Source: Leguminivora glycinivorella (lineage: Eukaryota; Arthropoda; Insecta; Lepidoptera; Tortricidae). Taken from it: a stretch of DNA of 64,000 nucleotides. The DNA is taken from positions 6,882,001-6,946,000 of the forward strand of contig NC_062971.1 of assembly GCF_023078275.1 (NCBI RefSeq), in the 5' to 3' direction. Position numbers and translations under genes: made by a program. Of this stretch, positions 42,161 through 52,282 are shown piece by piece (the stretch's first letter is position 1; every line of letters starts with the position of its first letter). The notes below the pieces were generated by a model, which was given only the letters and a program-made list of their open reading frames with translations, did not search any database and was not told where the DNA came from.

Positions 42161-43622
42161 TCTTCTATCTAAATATATAAAAGAAGAAGCTGACTGACTG
42201 ACTGACTGACTGACTGACTGACTGACATATCAACGCACAGCCGAAACCGCTGGTCCTAGAGATTTCAAATTTGGCACGTAGGTTCCTTATGTAGTGTAGA
42301 GGAACACTAAGAAAGGATTTTCCAAAATTCACCTCCTAAGGGGGTCAAAGGGGGGTTCAAAGTTTGTATGGGAAAACAAGATTAGTTTGACTATTTTATT
42401 CGAAACTTCACAGGAAGATTCCTTAAGACATATGACTGAAAACGTGTTTCAGGTTTTTTGAATATTTAACCCCTAAAAGGGTGAAAAGGGGGTGATAAAG
42501 TCAAAAAATCAATATGGGTATCGTTTTTATGGTTTATCGGGTCGCTGATCACGATAAATACTACGTTTTTAAAATCTAACGAGGCGGAAGTGAAATACCT
42601 TCTCCCCTGTTGTGGTGCAATGGGGTTTAAATATCAAAAATATATATAAAAGAAGATATTGACTGACTGACTGACATATCAACGCACAGCCGAAACCGCT
42701 GGTCCTAGAGATGTCAAATTTGGTACGTAGGTTCCTTATATAGTGTAGAGGAGCACTAAGAAAGGCTTTTTCAAAAATCGCCTCCTAAGGAGCTCAAATG
42801 GGGGTTCAAAGTTTGTATGGGGAAACAAGATTAGTTTGACTATTTTATACAGGAGGATTCCTAAGGACATATGACTAAATACATGTTTCAGGTTTTTTGA
42901 AAATTTGACCCCTAAAGGGGTGTAAAGGGGGTAAAGTCAAAAACACAATATGGGTATCGTTTTTATGGTTTATCGGGTCGCTGATCACGATAAATAGAAC
43001 GATTTTAAAATCTAATGAGGTGGAAAAGTAATTTTCTCCCCTGTTGTAGTGTAATAGGGTTAAAATATCCAAAATAGCCATAAGAGGAGCACTAAGAAAG
43101 GATTTTTCAAAGTTCACCTCCTAGCATGATAATTTGACAGGGGCAAGGACGGGGACAGGGACGGGGACAGGGACAGGGACAGGGATAGGGACGGGGACGG
43201 GGACGGGGACGGGGACGGGGACGGGGACGGGGACGGGGACGGGGACGGGGACGGGGACGGGGACGGGGACGGGGACGGGGACGGGGACGGGGACGGGGAC
43301 GGGGACGGGGACGGGGACGGGGACGGGGACGGGGACGGGATAGGGTTAAGGATAGGGATAGGGAATTTCTTTTAAAACAATAGTAATAATTTTAAGGTAC
43401 AGTCAGTCAAAAAGCAGTGTAAGGTTCTTGGCTGACCGTACAGCAAATAGATCAGTTACATTGGCCCCCCAGTCGAGAATTGCCCCGCTTTACCTTAATC
43501 GAACAATCGCGGACAGATGTACCTACAAAGAAACCTACGGATCCAAATGAAAATCTTATTTTTTGTAAACGTTTCAATAAGAATACTTTTATTACGCGGG
43601 CGAAGCCGCGGGTAAAAGCTAG
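42161..43622 (+). mobile_element. 1,462-bp Helitron (Lep1-like), TC...CTAG
   Basis: Starts TCTTCTATCTAAATATATAA and ends with the hairpin cgcgg-gcgaag-ccgcg (43595-43610) and CTAG (43619-43622). It sits between A and T with no duplication, and its removal restores the flanking LINE frame; these are the defining Helitron traits. Inside are two head-to-tail copies of the 5' part, each with a CTGA microsatellite (42190, 42660) and cgaaaccgctggtcctagag, then a GGGGAC array. No Rep/helicase gene, so non-autonomous. Lep1-type Helitrons with this end are known from Lepidoptera. Confidence 0.9.
43139..43345 (+). repeat. (GGGGAC)n hexanucleotide array, about 34 units
   Basis: Nearly pure tandem hexamer; the first units are variants (aggacggggac, agggac, agggat), the rest are identical. 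The plus strand has a G4 run in every unit and can form G-quadruplexes. The open frame through it (poly Gly-Thr) is a by-product. Confidence 0.95.
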
Positions 43623-43749
43623 TATGAGATAAAAAAAGGAACATGTAAGGGCCGTGTCGTAAAAGGACACTAAAAGGCTGGCTTTCGATCAACCAAAGTG
43701 GTGACATGACAACATGATCAAGCTGCACCGACAAGAACCCGGCTCTTAA

Positions 43750-44306
43750 ATTGAATTGAGTTATTGATTGTAATGTACTTGGCTATAATTTTATACCTAT
43801 TATGTGATTATGTAATTCTCTGGTGTGGTTATACAGTAAATTATGACAACATCTTAGAATGAAAAGACACTGAATTCAATATACAATAAGTATTTCTACG
43901 AGGTGTAGACCTTCGTGATATAGGTACTCAGAAAACCCGAAAAGTGAAAAATACATAATTTATGTAGAATCTGGTCACTTTATCAGAAGAAATTGCAATC
44001 TGTAGAAAAGAACATACAAAGTACAAATCGAGTAACTCTGTAGACATCTACGCTGTCGCTCCGCTCAAATATTATTAATCAATAACTATTAGACACTGTC
44101 CTAATCAACCAATTAAGTTCTAAGCAATTTACTATAGTTATGTTCGATCTGCAGCCCACGTAATCCTCATGAATTGCTGACACGCCCTGTAATTTCAGTT
44201 CAACTGCATTGTCATCCGATGCAGTGAATTAAACTGGGTCTCAGGACTCGCAAATTTGCTCCGCATAGCGTGCAGAGCTTGTAGGTGAAAGTTAACAATT
44301 TAAGCA
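43750..44306. other. No feature seen
   Basis: Nothing supported. Confidence 0.35.
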
Positions 44307-44566
44307 AAGAGGATCGAGTATTATAGAGAGTTACTGTCAAAGGAAAATGTGTAATCACAGTGCATAGACTGCCATCTCTCGACACAAGCTTAAAACTTTT
44401 GAACCTCAGTTTTTACAGTTTGGCCCATATTCTTAGCTTGATATGTTTTAAAATGTCAAATATTAATATTAGCGCCATCTAGCCGAGCGTAAGCGTACCC
44501 CAAAAGTGTAATGCCATCTAGGCCACCGTACCTTTTTCTGTATGGTCGTCTGTCTATACGGAGTTA
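44307..44566 (+). mobile_element. Interspersed repeat D, copy 3
   Basis: D blocks in order (ggatcgagtattatagag to gtctatacggagtta); its end abuts the ttagattagatt tail of the next LINE. Confidence 0.7.
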
Positions 44567-45007
44567 GATTAGATTAGATTTCTTTATTTCATGATAAAAA
44601 TTACACTATAAATTTGCTACATGTCAAAATTATGTTTATCTTCTCATCATGATCGTCAAAAATTACATAATAGATTCCAAATAAAAATAATTGTGTCTCC
44701 CAATAAGGATCGTCATTTACAAAGAAAGAAAATAGACATGCCAAGCTAAATAAAATTAATAAATTAAGTTACAATATCATGAAATTATCACGAAGCAAGA
44801 AAATATTATGTAACAGAGAAATAGGTATCATAATATCATCGGTCATTAAAAATTCAAATCCATGTACTCATTTACAGAGTACAGGGGGTTATCTAACAAA
44901 AGGTTTCTCAATTTGCGCTTAAATGCTTCGTCACATGGCTCATTTCTCAGATCGGCAGGTAAGTGGTCGTAGTAGTCGTTATATACGTCTTTGAATTTAA
45001 GTAATTA
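44567..45007 (-). pseudogene. LINE ORF2 C-terminus and 3' tail (minus)
   Basis: Minus strand: FKDVYNDYYDHLPADLRNE, then CDEAFKRKLRNLLLDNPLYS, VNEYMDLNF and a stop at 44848. This final segment (LPxDLRN, F-K-KLRxLL, YSVxEY) closes ORF2 in CR1/Jockey-like LINEs. The 3' UTR runs to 44567 and ends in a ttagattaga-type microsatellite, the usual tail of such elements. A stop codon upstream (ATT CCT TAA) and truncation by the SINE at 45024 show it is dead. Confidence 0.82.
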
Positions 45008-45023
45008 AGGAATCGTTTTTTTG

Positions 45024-45281
45024 GCGACCGGTCTGGCGCAGTCGGTAGTGACCCTGCCTGCTACGCCGCGGTCTCGGGTTTGAATCCCGGTAAGGGCATA
45101 TTTATTTGTGTGATGAGCACAGATATTTGTTCCTGAGTCATGGATGTTTTCTACGTATATAAGTATTTATATATTATATATATCGTTGTCTGAGTACCCA
45201 CAACACAAGCCTTCTTGAGCTTACCGTGGGCCCCAGTCAATCTGTGTAAGAATGTCCTATAATATTTATTTATTTATTTTT
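45024..45281 (+). mobile_element. tRNA-derived SINE type A, full length
   Basis: Head gaccggtctggcgcagtcgg, B box cgggtttgaatcccgg, body gatgagcacagatatttgtt, cttcttgagcttaccgtggg and a tail aatatttatttatttattt. The A-T tail suggests LINE-driven retroposition. It truncates the LINE remnant to its left. Confidence 0.9.
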
Positions 45282-45339
45282 TAACCGCTGCTCCAAATCT
45301 CAAGGAAAGTGGTCCTCAATTCGTCTGTATGTTTTTTAT

Positions 45340-45745
45340 TTAATGTTTGTTCCACGATATCTCCGTCGTTACTGGACCGATTTTGAATTATTTTTTTATG
45401 ATTGAATATGATGCATACACATTGGTCCCATTTTTATCAGAACCCTGTTCTGATGATGGGATCCTGGAAAAATCGAGGGAACTCCTCAAATCTTAAAGGC
45501 ATACATATAGTGATTTTTGTGTTTCTATAAGAACAGCATGCATTTACATATGGAACAGTGACATTTGGTGCAGTGGAACTACTGATGATGGTCAGAACGG
45601 AACTCCTCAAATCTGAACGGCACACTTATAGTGACTATGGTATTTTTATAAGAACAGCATGCACTTACGTCCAGAACAGTGATATTTGGTGATTTTGGTG
45701 CAGTGGAACTGATGATGAAGATCAGAACGGAACTACCGGTATACG
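45340..45745 (+). repeat. Repeat with about 120-bp internal tandem duplication
   Basis: Opens tccacgatatctccgtcg and carries two copies of a unit starting agtgattttt/agtgactatg at 45511 and 45631 (tataagaacagcatgca, aacagtga, atttggtg, cagaacggaac). A diverged piece is at 15160-15310. Non-coding. Confidence 0.65.
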
Positions 45746-45921
45746 TATATTTATTTGTGTTTCCATCAAATAATCAAAGATTTACATTAAGAGCAGCTTT
45801 ATAAAATACTTACCTACTCATTTCTACATAATCCAACATTCGCCTTTAGCCGAAGTACCTTTCACAGGACCCCAAAAGCGGCGGTTTTTTTTCTTAAAAA
45901 TTATATCATTACAGGCTGTTT

Positions 45922-46212
45922 AGGGTTCCGTACCAAAGAGGTACAAAAGTAACCTTTATGGTGCCGCTCTGTCCGTCTGTCTGTCACATTTCTAAATAAC
46001 ATACTACACAGGTCGCACAAGTTAGTTATCGAATTCACCGAGAGATGGCGCTATACCTGTAACTTGCCTGTTTTGCCTGTAACTACATATAGTCAGGTCT
46101 TTAAAGTTATACATATGAGAAACATGAGATTATTTTAACTATTATAAGTTTGTACGCATATGGAACCCTCGGTGGGCGAGTCCGACTCGCACTTGGCCGG
46201 TTTTTTTTTTTA
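45922..46212 (+). mobile_element. AGGGTTCCG repeat, copy 3
   Basis: ttagggttccgtaccaaaga at the start; ggaaccctcggtgggcgagt and gcacttggccggtttttttt at the end. The classic two-ended form of this very common lepidopteran repeat. Confidence 0.8.
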
Positions 46213-47370
46213 GTTTTTACTTGAAATATAAGTATACAACGTGTTTCCGGTATCACTCAAAACCTCAGACACCCCAACAGATTTTTATTTTTTTATATAC
46301 TCATCTAGAGTATTCATCTTTTAATCTAATGGTTACTTTTTTTTTAATTGAATTTTTAGATTTCTGTACAGCTCTACTTGACTTTTAGCTCTATACTCAA
46401 TAAAATAATTGCTAACTACCATCATAAACCATAAAACTATTTATGTGTACGTTACTGCAACGACATAAGGTTTACCAATAGACAGCTAAGATGTCATTGT
46501 AAAACACTTTAAAGCTTTGTCACAGTAAACTTCAAATTGGACAGGTAATCGCAGTAAGCAAATTTAAACCCAATATTCAGAATGACAGGGTTGTAATTAG
46601 GCACGAGTACAATTTGTTATGACTTATGATAAACATTAAGATTAAACTGACAAACAACGTCAAACTCGTAGCGGAAAAAATAATCGCCGAAGTAACCAGC
46701 CAGTATTAATACCCCTAAATACTGAAAAAGGTAAACAACCTCTAGCAATGCGATATACACGATGTTGTATTACGAATACAATAGAATAGGCACGTAAAAA
46801 TAACTAATCATACTAATTTAAATAAAAATATTACCCCCAACAAGATATAGCTCAATCGATTCTACTCTCGATTCTGAACAAACGGTTTTCAGGTTTTTAG
46901 TGTTAAGTGAAACACGGTGTATTATTATGTATTATGTATGTATGTTCGGTTGAAATCTTGGGACTCAATTTTGAAGCAGATATCTTTAACCGATTGAGCT
47001 AAAATTTTGAACACAATATGTAAATTACGTGATGTGATGATGGAGCCGCAATGTGACCATAGGAACTCTGTTATGAAATGTCATATCCCCATCGAGTAAG
47101 GGATTTCTAGAAACGTTCCAGAGAGCAGTAGATGACTGTTGAAAGAAAAATACAGTCGGCGATAAAAGCTTGTGCAAAAATGATTTTTTCCTGAGTCATA
47201 GATATTTTCTATGAATAAGATCTAATATTTACTAAGAATAAGTCGCAAGAAACTTGTTACCGAAACTGCCTTAGCAACCATTATCTCATATTGAGACATC
47301 GACACTGAGATGTCTTTTTATCTTCATCCATTTCGGACTTGACTTGGCCGACTGTCACACCACACACTTA
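46213..47370. other. No gene seen; weak repeat near 46930-47140
   Basis: The text gtatgtatgttcggttgaaa near 46933 has the style of microsatellite-linked repeats in Lepidoptera, but no second copy is in this window. Confidence 0.3.
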
Positions 47371-47432
47371 TTTTTCACCCCCGACGCAAAAACGACGGGG
47401 TGTTATAAGTTTGACGTGTCTGTCTGTGTGTA

Positions 47433-47467
<35 letters not shown>

Positions 47468-47640
47468 GTATGTCTGTCTGTGGCATCGTAGCTCTCGAAC
47501 GGATGAACCGATTTTGATTTAGTTTTTTTTCTCTGAAAGCTGAGTTAGTCGGGAGTGTTCTTAGCCATGTTTCATGAAAATCGGTCCACTATGTCGCGGT
47601 CGGGGTTTTTTTCAAAATTTTAATTTTGTGGTTAAGTTAT
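47371..47640 (+). mobile_element. (GTCT)n-microsatellite repeat, copy 3
   Basis: cacccccgacgcaaaaacg, GTCT/GTGT microsatellite at about 47415-47480, ggcatcgtagctctcgaac, and a ttttgtggttaag end. Confidence 0.75.
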
Positions 47641-47946
47641 ATTCTAAATATACATCATTTAGGTACCTACATAAAGTACCTGCCCAGTTGTGGTCTAAGT
47701 TTGTAATATCACACCAATACACAAGAGCGATAGAGCGTTAGCTACGATAACTATATTATCGTAAGCGATGGTGACACTGGCACAATCCTAAAATAGCTTT
47801 CCGGTACCTTATTCTTCTGTCGAAAAACTTCCACACTGTGCAAAAACTTTATGAAGATAAACGTTTGTGTTCGCGTATTTTTTCATTTATTTAAAAGTCT
47901 TCGTGTTAAGATTAAGAACTGCGAAAGTAAATCTTACAAAATATAG

Positions 47947-48177
47947 GACGACCCTGCCTGCTAAGCCGCGGTCCCGGGTTCGAATCCCGGTAAGGGCATT
48001 TATTTGTGTGATGAGCACAGATATTTGTTCCTGAGTCATGGATGTTTTCTATGTATATAAGTATTTGTATATTATATATATCGTTGTCTGAGTACCTGCA
48101 ACAGAAGCCTTCTTGAGCTTACCGTGGGACTCTGTGTAAAGAATGTCCTATAATATTTATTTATTTATTTTATTTAT
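47947..48177 (+). mobile_element. SINE type A, 5'-truncated
   Basis: Begins gacgaccctgcctgc (A box lost) and keeps the B box gggttcgaatcccgg, body and ttatttatttattttattta tail. A small deletion removes gccccagtcaat just before tctgtgtaa. Confidence 0.85.
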
Positions 48178-48194
48178 AGGTACGTATCAGGGTA

Positions 48195-48319
48195 CGTAGC
48201 CGAATGGCACAAACGCTCACGAAACGAAACGCTCGTAGATATCTATCTCTATCGCTCTTGCGTATTGGCGCGACAGAGCCAGACTACCTTTCGCGTCGCA
48301 GAAATGCCGTTCGGCTACG
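48195..48319. mobile_element. 125-bp MITE, TIR GTAGCCGAATGGC (copy 1)
   Basis: cgtagccgaatggcac at the start and tgccgttcggctacg at the end. Internal landmarks ctatcgctcttgcgtattgg and gcgcgacagagccagac recur in 61967-62121, 62438-62571 and, inverted, near 50860-50985. Confidence 0.8.
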
Positions 48320-48517
48320 GCACCTGTGCAAAAAGTTATATAATATGTCTTCGCTTTCCCAAAACTAAAACATTAGGTACAGACGTTCATAAACATGTTT
48401 GTAAGTATTTACATACTTATTTCAGGTTCTTCTAATCATTTTATAATAGTTTTATATGAAATAGCAAGCGTCATTACTAAAGAATCATTAACAGAATCGT
48501 TCTCAAAACATATAAAC

Positions 48518-48849
48518 AAAATTATCAATATTATTAAATTAAAACGGGACTTAATCGCGTAAAACTTACGTTTTATATTTAACCCGACGTTTCGGACATG
48601 ACATTACGTCCGTGAAACCCTAGCGTAAAAGTGACTGATGACAATCAAGTGCGGGTAGTTCGAAAAACTCGTACAGCTAGAAGATGTTGATACAACTCCC
48701 AGCCAGTCTACCCGTGACCACGGACGTAATGTCATGTCCGAAACGTCGGGTTAAATATAAAACGTAAGTTTTACGCGATTAAGTCCCGTTTTAATTTAAT
48801 AATATGAGTGAAGATCGTGTTAGTTTAAATCAATATAAAATTATCAATA
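48518..48849. mobile_element. Perfect 87-bp-arm palindrome with 13-bp flanking direct repeat
   Basis: 48528-48614 and 48719-48805 are exact reverse complements over 87 bases around a 104-base loop; the arms contain cccgacgtttcgg. The word aaaattatcaata flanks the unit (48518-48530, 48837-48849), a 13-bp duplication of a size made by reverse-transcribing elements rather than by cut-and-paste transposases. The atgagt-plus-tail layout matches 6966-7118 and 29706-29850. Penelope-like origin suspected. Confidence 0.75.
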
Positions 48850-48904
48850 GTCTAAAAAAGTTCAATAACAGCTAAAGAGTAATGTACGACAGCATCAAGG
48901 TGAA

Positions 48905-49318
48905 TGGTCGCCCGTATTCTTAAATGAAATGAAATGAAATTATTTATTACGCACAGTTTTAGGTACAGAAAGGTGGAAATATATATCTAGGAATACAAGT
49001 GTGTACTTCAGGGGTATCACTAAAACTACCTTACAGGCATGCATAATGTACTTACATTCTAATCTATTCAATAACCTAGCTTATTTATAGTTGAGTAATT
49101 CGTTTATACTATAAAAGCATTAATCCACAAGCCATTTCTTTAATTCTTTTTTGAATCGATTGAATGGTAAATCCTTAATCTCGTCCGGCACTTGATTATA
49201 AATCTTTATACACATAATAAATGCATTCTTTGCTACGAGTGACAGCTTTGTTGGAGATATATACAATTTGTGAGGGCCTAGTGAGGGCCTTTCATCTTTA
49301 ACACGACAGTTAATTACA
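48905..49318 (-). pseudogene. LINE ORF2 C-terminus and 3' tail (minus)
   Basis: Minus strand: LYISPTKLSLVAKNAFIMCI, KIYNQVPDEIKDLPFNRFKK, ELKKWLVD, a stop, CFYSINELLNYK and a stop at 49081. The KIYNxxPxEIK, FKxxLKKWL and CFYSxxE landmarks are the end of ORF2 in CR1/Jockey-like LINEs. One in-frame TAA replaces an expected lysine or similar codon, so it is inactive. The 3' UTR runs to 48905 and ends in a TGAAA-type microsatellite (aaatgaaatgaaatgaaat on the plus strand). Confidence 0.82.
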
Positions 49319-49427
49319 AAAAAAAAATATATATATAATTTAAGGTTTTTTTGTATTCAGCAAAATATCCGATGGACGAAGTTACAATAAATCCTCAAGT
49401 AGTTTTAAATGATTTACGGTTAGTTTC

Positions 49428-49595
49428 ATTAGACTTATTGACCGGGATATAGACCGTGATTACCTTTCTGATTTTTTTGAGGTCCCGATATTTCGACGCA
49501 GTTGCACGCATCATGATCACGGAAAACTCAATAAAAATCAAAAAGGTAATCACGTTCTATATCCCGGTCAATATAAGTCTAATCTTCAAGATTGT
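49428..49595. mobile_element. Fold-back element, ataagtctaat type (copy 3)
   Basis: cattagacttattgaccggg and tcccggtcaatataagtcta form the outer arms; core gatatttcgacgcagttgc as at 9960. Confidence 0.6.
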
Positions 49596-49788
49596 TTATC
49601 CAATATTAGTCTAAAAATATGCTACGACTTGTTTGAGCTGGTCGGATAACGTCATTTTATTTTATTTTTATTTTTATTCATACTCATACTTGTTTTACAC
49701 CATGTTTTATTAAAATTGGACTATTTTACGGAAATTATTTACCTACCTACCAAACATCAAATATGTATATGTACTAAGAAAAACATAA

Positions 49789-50119
49789 GCGCTGGTGGCC
49801 TAGCGTGCGACTTTCAATCCGGAGGTCGCGGGTTCGAACCCCGGCTCGTACCAATGAGTTTTTCGGAAGTTATGTGCGAAATGTCATTTGATATTTTGTC
49901 AGTCGCTTTTCGTTGAAGGAAAACATCGTGAGGAAACCGGACTAATTTCAATAAGGCGGGTAACTAGGCCTTATTGAAATTTGGGTTGGAAGGTCAGATG
50001 GCAGTCGCTTTCGTAAAACTAGTGCCTATGCCAAATCTTGGGATTAGTTGTCACAGCGGACCCCAGGCTCCCATGAGTCGCGACAAATGCCGGGATAACG
50101 CAAGGAGGATGATGATGAC
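49789..50119 (+). mobile_element. tRNA-derived SINE type B, full length
   Basis: Head gcgctggtggcctagcg, then gtgcgactttcaatccgg and the B box gggttcgaaccccgg; body tttttcggaagttatgtgcg and gaggaaacc; tail gcaaggaggatgatgatgac. The D-loop portion between A and B box is short by about 13 bases relative to the minus-strand copy at 57039. Confidence 0.9.
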
Positions 50120-50976
50120 TAAGAAAAAAAATAAAGTAAGTTATGTATCAGTACCGTGTAATAAGAAGTCGATAATATACGTTTCCGAGAATATGAGGCT
50201 CACGAGGCGATTCGTCATAAATACGAGACACGGCTCCAATGTGATTGCCAGTATTTGAACTTACGTATTGGAATTAGATTTTTATTGCTTTGTTTCTGAC
50301 AGCTTTATTTCTGATAAATCTATCATACCTACATTTATCTATATTTTATGGCCACATTAAATAAATGTTTTAAAAAAACATTGCATTGTTATTTGTAATA
50401 TACTTATAAGAAGAATTATACAGACACATACAGATTGATTGAGATTGCACGAAGACACAGAAAATCTACTATTTGTTATAAAATTAGTTATTAGCTTATT
50501 GTTTTAGGTTTAATGTTTTATAGAAAAATAAAAACATTAAGCAATGCCGGTTATTATTTTATTTTTCGTACGTATAGCATGTAATTAGAACCGTGAGATT
50601 GAATAGCGTTGAATCATTAAAAATCCCTGAAATATATTTTTAACAGTATTGACCAAACGGGTTTTTATTTACTCAAAAATTTTTCCTGACCAAATCGTGA
50701 CGTTATTACGAAAAAATCATTTCCATTACAAATATTTACTTCATCCGATTACTGGATCGCTATTAAACCAAGTAAAACCGAGTTAAAAGTCCATATTGAC
50801 GCGTTTTGGCCTAAAACATCAAAACAACATGTTCAACACTGTACGCTACCGGCCTAGCCAAAATGACAATCGTTGACGCTAGACGCCGATCGATACGCAA
50901 TCTGGCTCTGTCGCGCCAATCCAAAGGAGCTATAGAGATAGCCAGCTACGATAACATATCGTGAGCATTTCTACAT
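50120..50976. other. No gene; diverged GTAGCC-MITE fragment at 50860-50985
   Basis: Only tggctctgtcgcgccaat and the pair gctaccggcctagcc / ggctacc mark a rearranged copy of the 48195-type MITE in reverse orientation. Confidence 0.45.
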
Positions 50977-51423
50977 TTGGCTACCTACCTGCAGGCTGGT
51001 CTTATTAAAACATTGGACATCCTAAGTAAACAAGAGATTTGCTTAATAAAACTGAAATCCTCGGCGCACATTGTGTTTTTAGGGTTCCGTTGGAACAAAA
51101 ACGTCGTTAAGAAAAGTTTTTATGTTGCACATAACTTTGTTATACTTATGGCATGGAATGATAATTACGATAAAAGTTCTACGCATTTATTTATTATTAC
51201 GTTTTTCTTTTTTGCTACAATAAATCTTGATGACAGGCATTATGTAAAGTTATTAAAATTTACAATACCCTGGAAGACTGTTTTAGATAAAAAAGCATGT
51301 AGGTACCTCCATAATATTAAAATAAAAAAGCATGTACATACCTACGTAATATTAAAATCAAATTATACCAAATGTATTATATTAACATGTTTTACTTGGT
51401 GTCGATTTCCAAGCAGATCATGA
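50977..51423 (+). other. 148-codon open frame, unsupported
   Basis: The longest frame in this part, but it starts inside a MITE fragment, includes an AGGGTTCCG-like piece (51081) and two near-identical gtacctacctacgtaatat-type words, and shows no protein family. Biased towards Lys, Phe and Ile as random AT-rich DNA would be. Not called as a gene. Confidence 0.08.
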
Positions 51424-51426
51424 GTC

Positions 51427-51639
51427 ATGGTAAAAATCTTGGACAAGTACGATGACGATGTGAGGAATGCGGTTGGTGGTTCATCTTCATCTGATGTCAC
51501 GGAACCCGAAGTAAAAATAACAAACTTTTTATTCGTTCCTCGTGAATCGTTAGAAAAAACATTTCGTTTTACAGCGAATTTCGGAGCAAAAGCGTTTGAA
51601 CATTTGATGCCCTATCAACAAAGCAAACATGCTTTATAG
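51427..51639 (+). CDS. Hypothetical 70-residue protein or terminal exon
   Basis: MVKILDKYDDDVRNAVGG, a serine run, TEPEVKITNFLFVPRESLEK, then FTANFGAKAFEHLMPYQQ and HAL. The composition (balanced acidic and basic residues, codons not dominated by AT) is more protein-like than its surroundings. TGA lies two codons upstream of the ATG, and AAATAAAAAATA-type signal text follows the stop. An AG acceptor (tttccaagcag, 51408-51418) lies just upstream, so it could be the last exon of a spliced gene. I recognise no domain. It may equally be a relic of a retroposed gene. The call rests on composition only. Confidence 0.25.
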   Translation: MVKILDKYDDDVRNAVGGSSSSDVTEPEVKITNFLFVPRESLEKTFRFTANFGAKAFEHLMPYQQSKHAL

Positions 51640-52282
51640 ATTTGTTTAGAAATAAAAAATATACAATGTTTTTCAGTAAAAGCTTTGATGAGTTTTAAGG
51701 CTTTATTTCCTTTTAAATGCTTACACCCTGTGTTGATACCTATAAATGGTTCCAGGAATTAGTAAATTGACGACTAAACTTTTCTAAGATTTATGAAAAT
51801 AAAATAAGATCTGCCGTCGTAACATGTTTTTAATGTTATCACTTATCTTAGTTGTCTACGTGGATAAAGTATCAGTCACGCTTTGTACCTATGTCAGTGT
51901 AAGAGACAGTTGTATTATCCACGTGGATAAGTAATAAAATTGGAAGCTTGATACGCCGTCAGTAGGTGTAATTTGCATTACCGAAATAAATATACCTAAA
52001 TATTATTATGTGTATGTCTAAGTAATTTTTAAATTATCGACGGTAATTTTACACTAACAATTTACATTTATAATAAATGTGATTACACAAACAATCACAA
52101 TGTAATCTAAAGTCTATAGGTATTTACAACTTTTATGTGACCAATATTTATTTTGTAATGCAATTTGATGATATTCCGATTTTCGACGAAAATCCAAAAC
52201 TATTTTGTTTTCAGGGAAACTTTTTCATGTCATTTATTCCCGTTATTATTTTATATATTATATTATTCTTTATACTATGGAT
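51640..52282. other. No feature seen
   Basis: Nothing supported; a small inverted word pair tccacgtggata / gtctacgtggata lies near 51857 and 51918. Confidence 0.35.

Larger units (their letters stand above)
42051..43749 (+). pseudogene. LINE ORF2 C-terminus split by a Helitron
   Basis: Before the insert the frame reads NRRGKMIGHLLRYDRF, then RNIIEGKLNGGRGRPRKSY; this is the basic tail found at the end of many insect LINE polyproteins. At 42160/42161 it is broken by a Helitron. Joining 42160 to 43623 restores a TAT codon and the same frame runs on for 42 codons (KDTKRLAFDQPKW ... KLHRQEPGS) to a stop at 43747-43749. Three single stops (TAA, TAA, TGA) within that stretch show the LINE was already decaying or decayed later. 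The exact rejoining dates the Helitron after the LINE. Confidence 0.85.

Noticed and set aside
43134..43343. 69-codon Gly-Thr repeat protein
   Set aside because: The frame is forced by the GGGGAC hexamer; no gene context.
49789..49860. A functional tRNA gene
   Set aside because: The A/B boxes belong to the head of a SINE that continues for 330 bp; the cloverleaf is incomplete.
50977..51423. 148-codon frame as a gene
   Set aside because: Overlaps a MITE and a repeat start, is AT-biased, and shows no domain.
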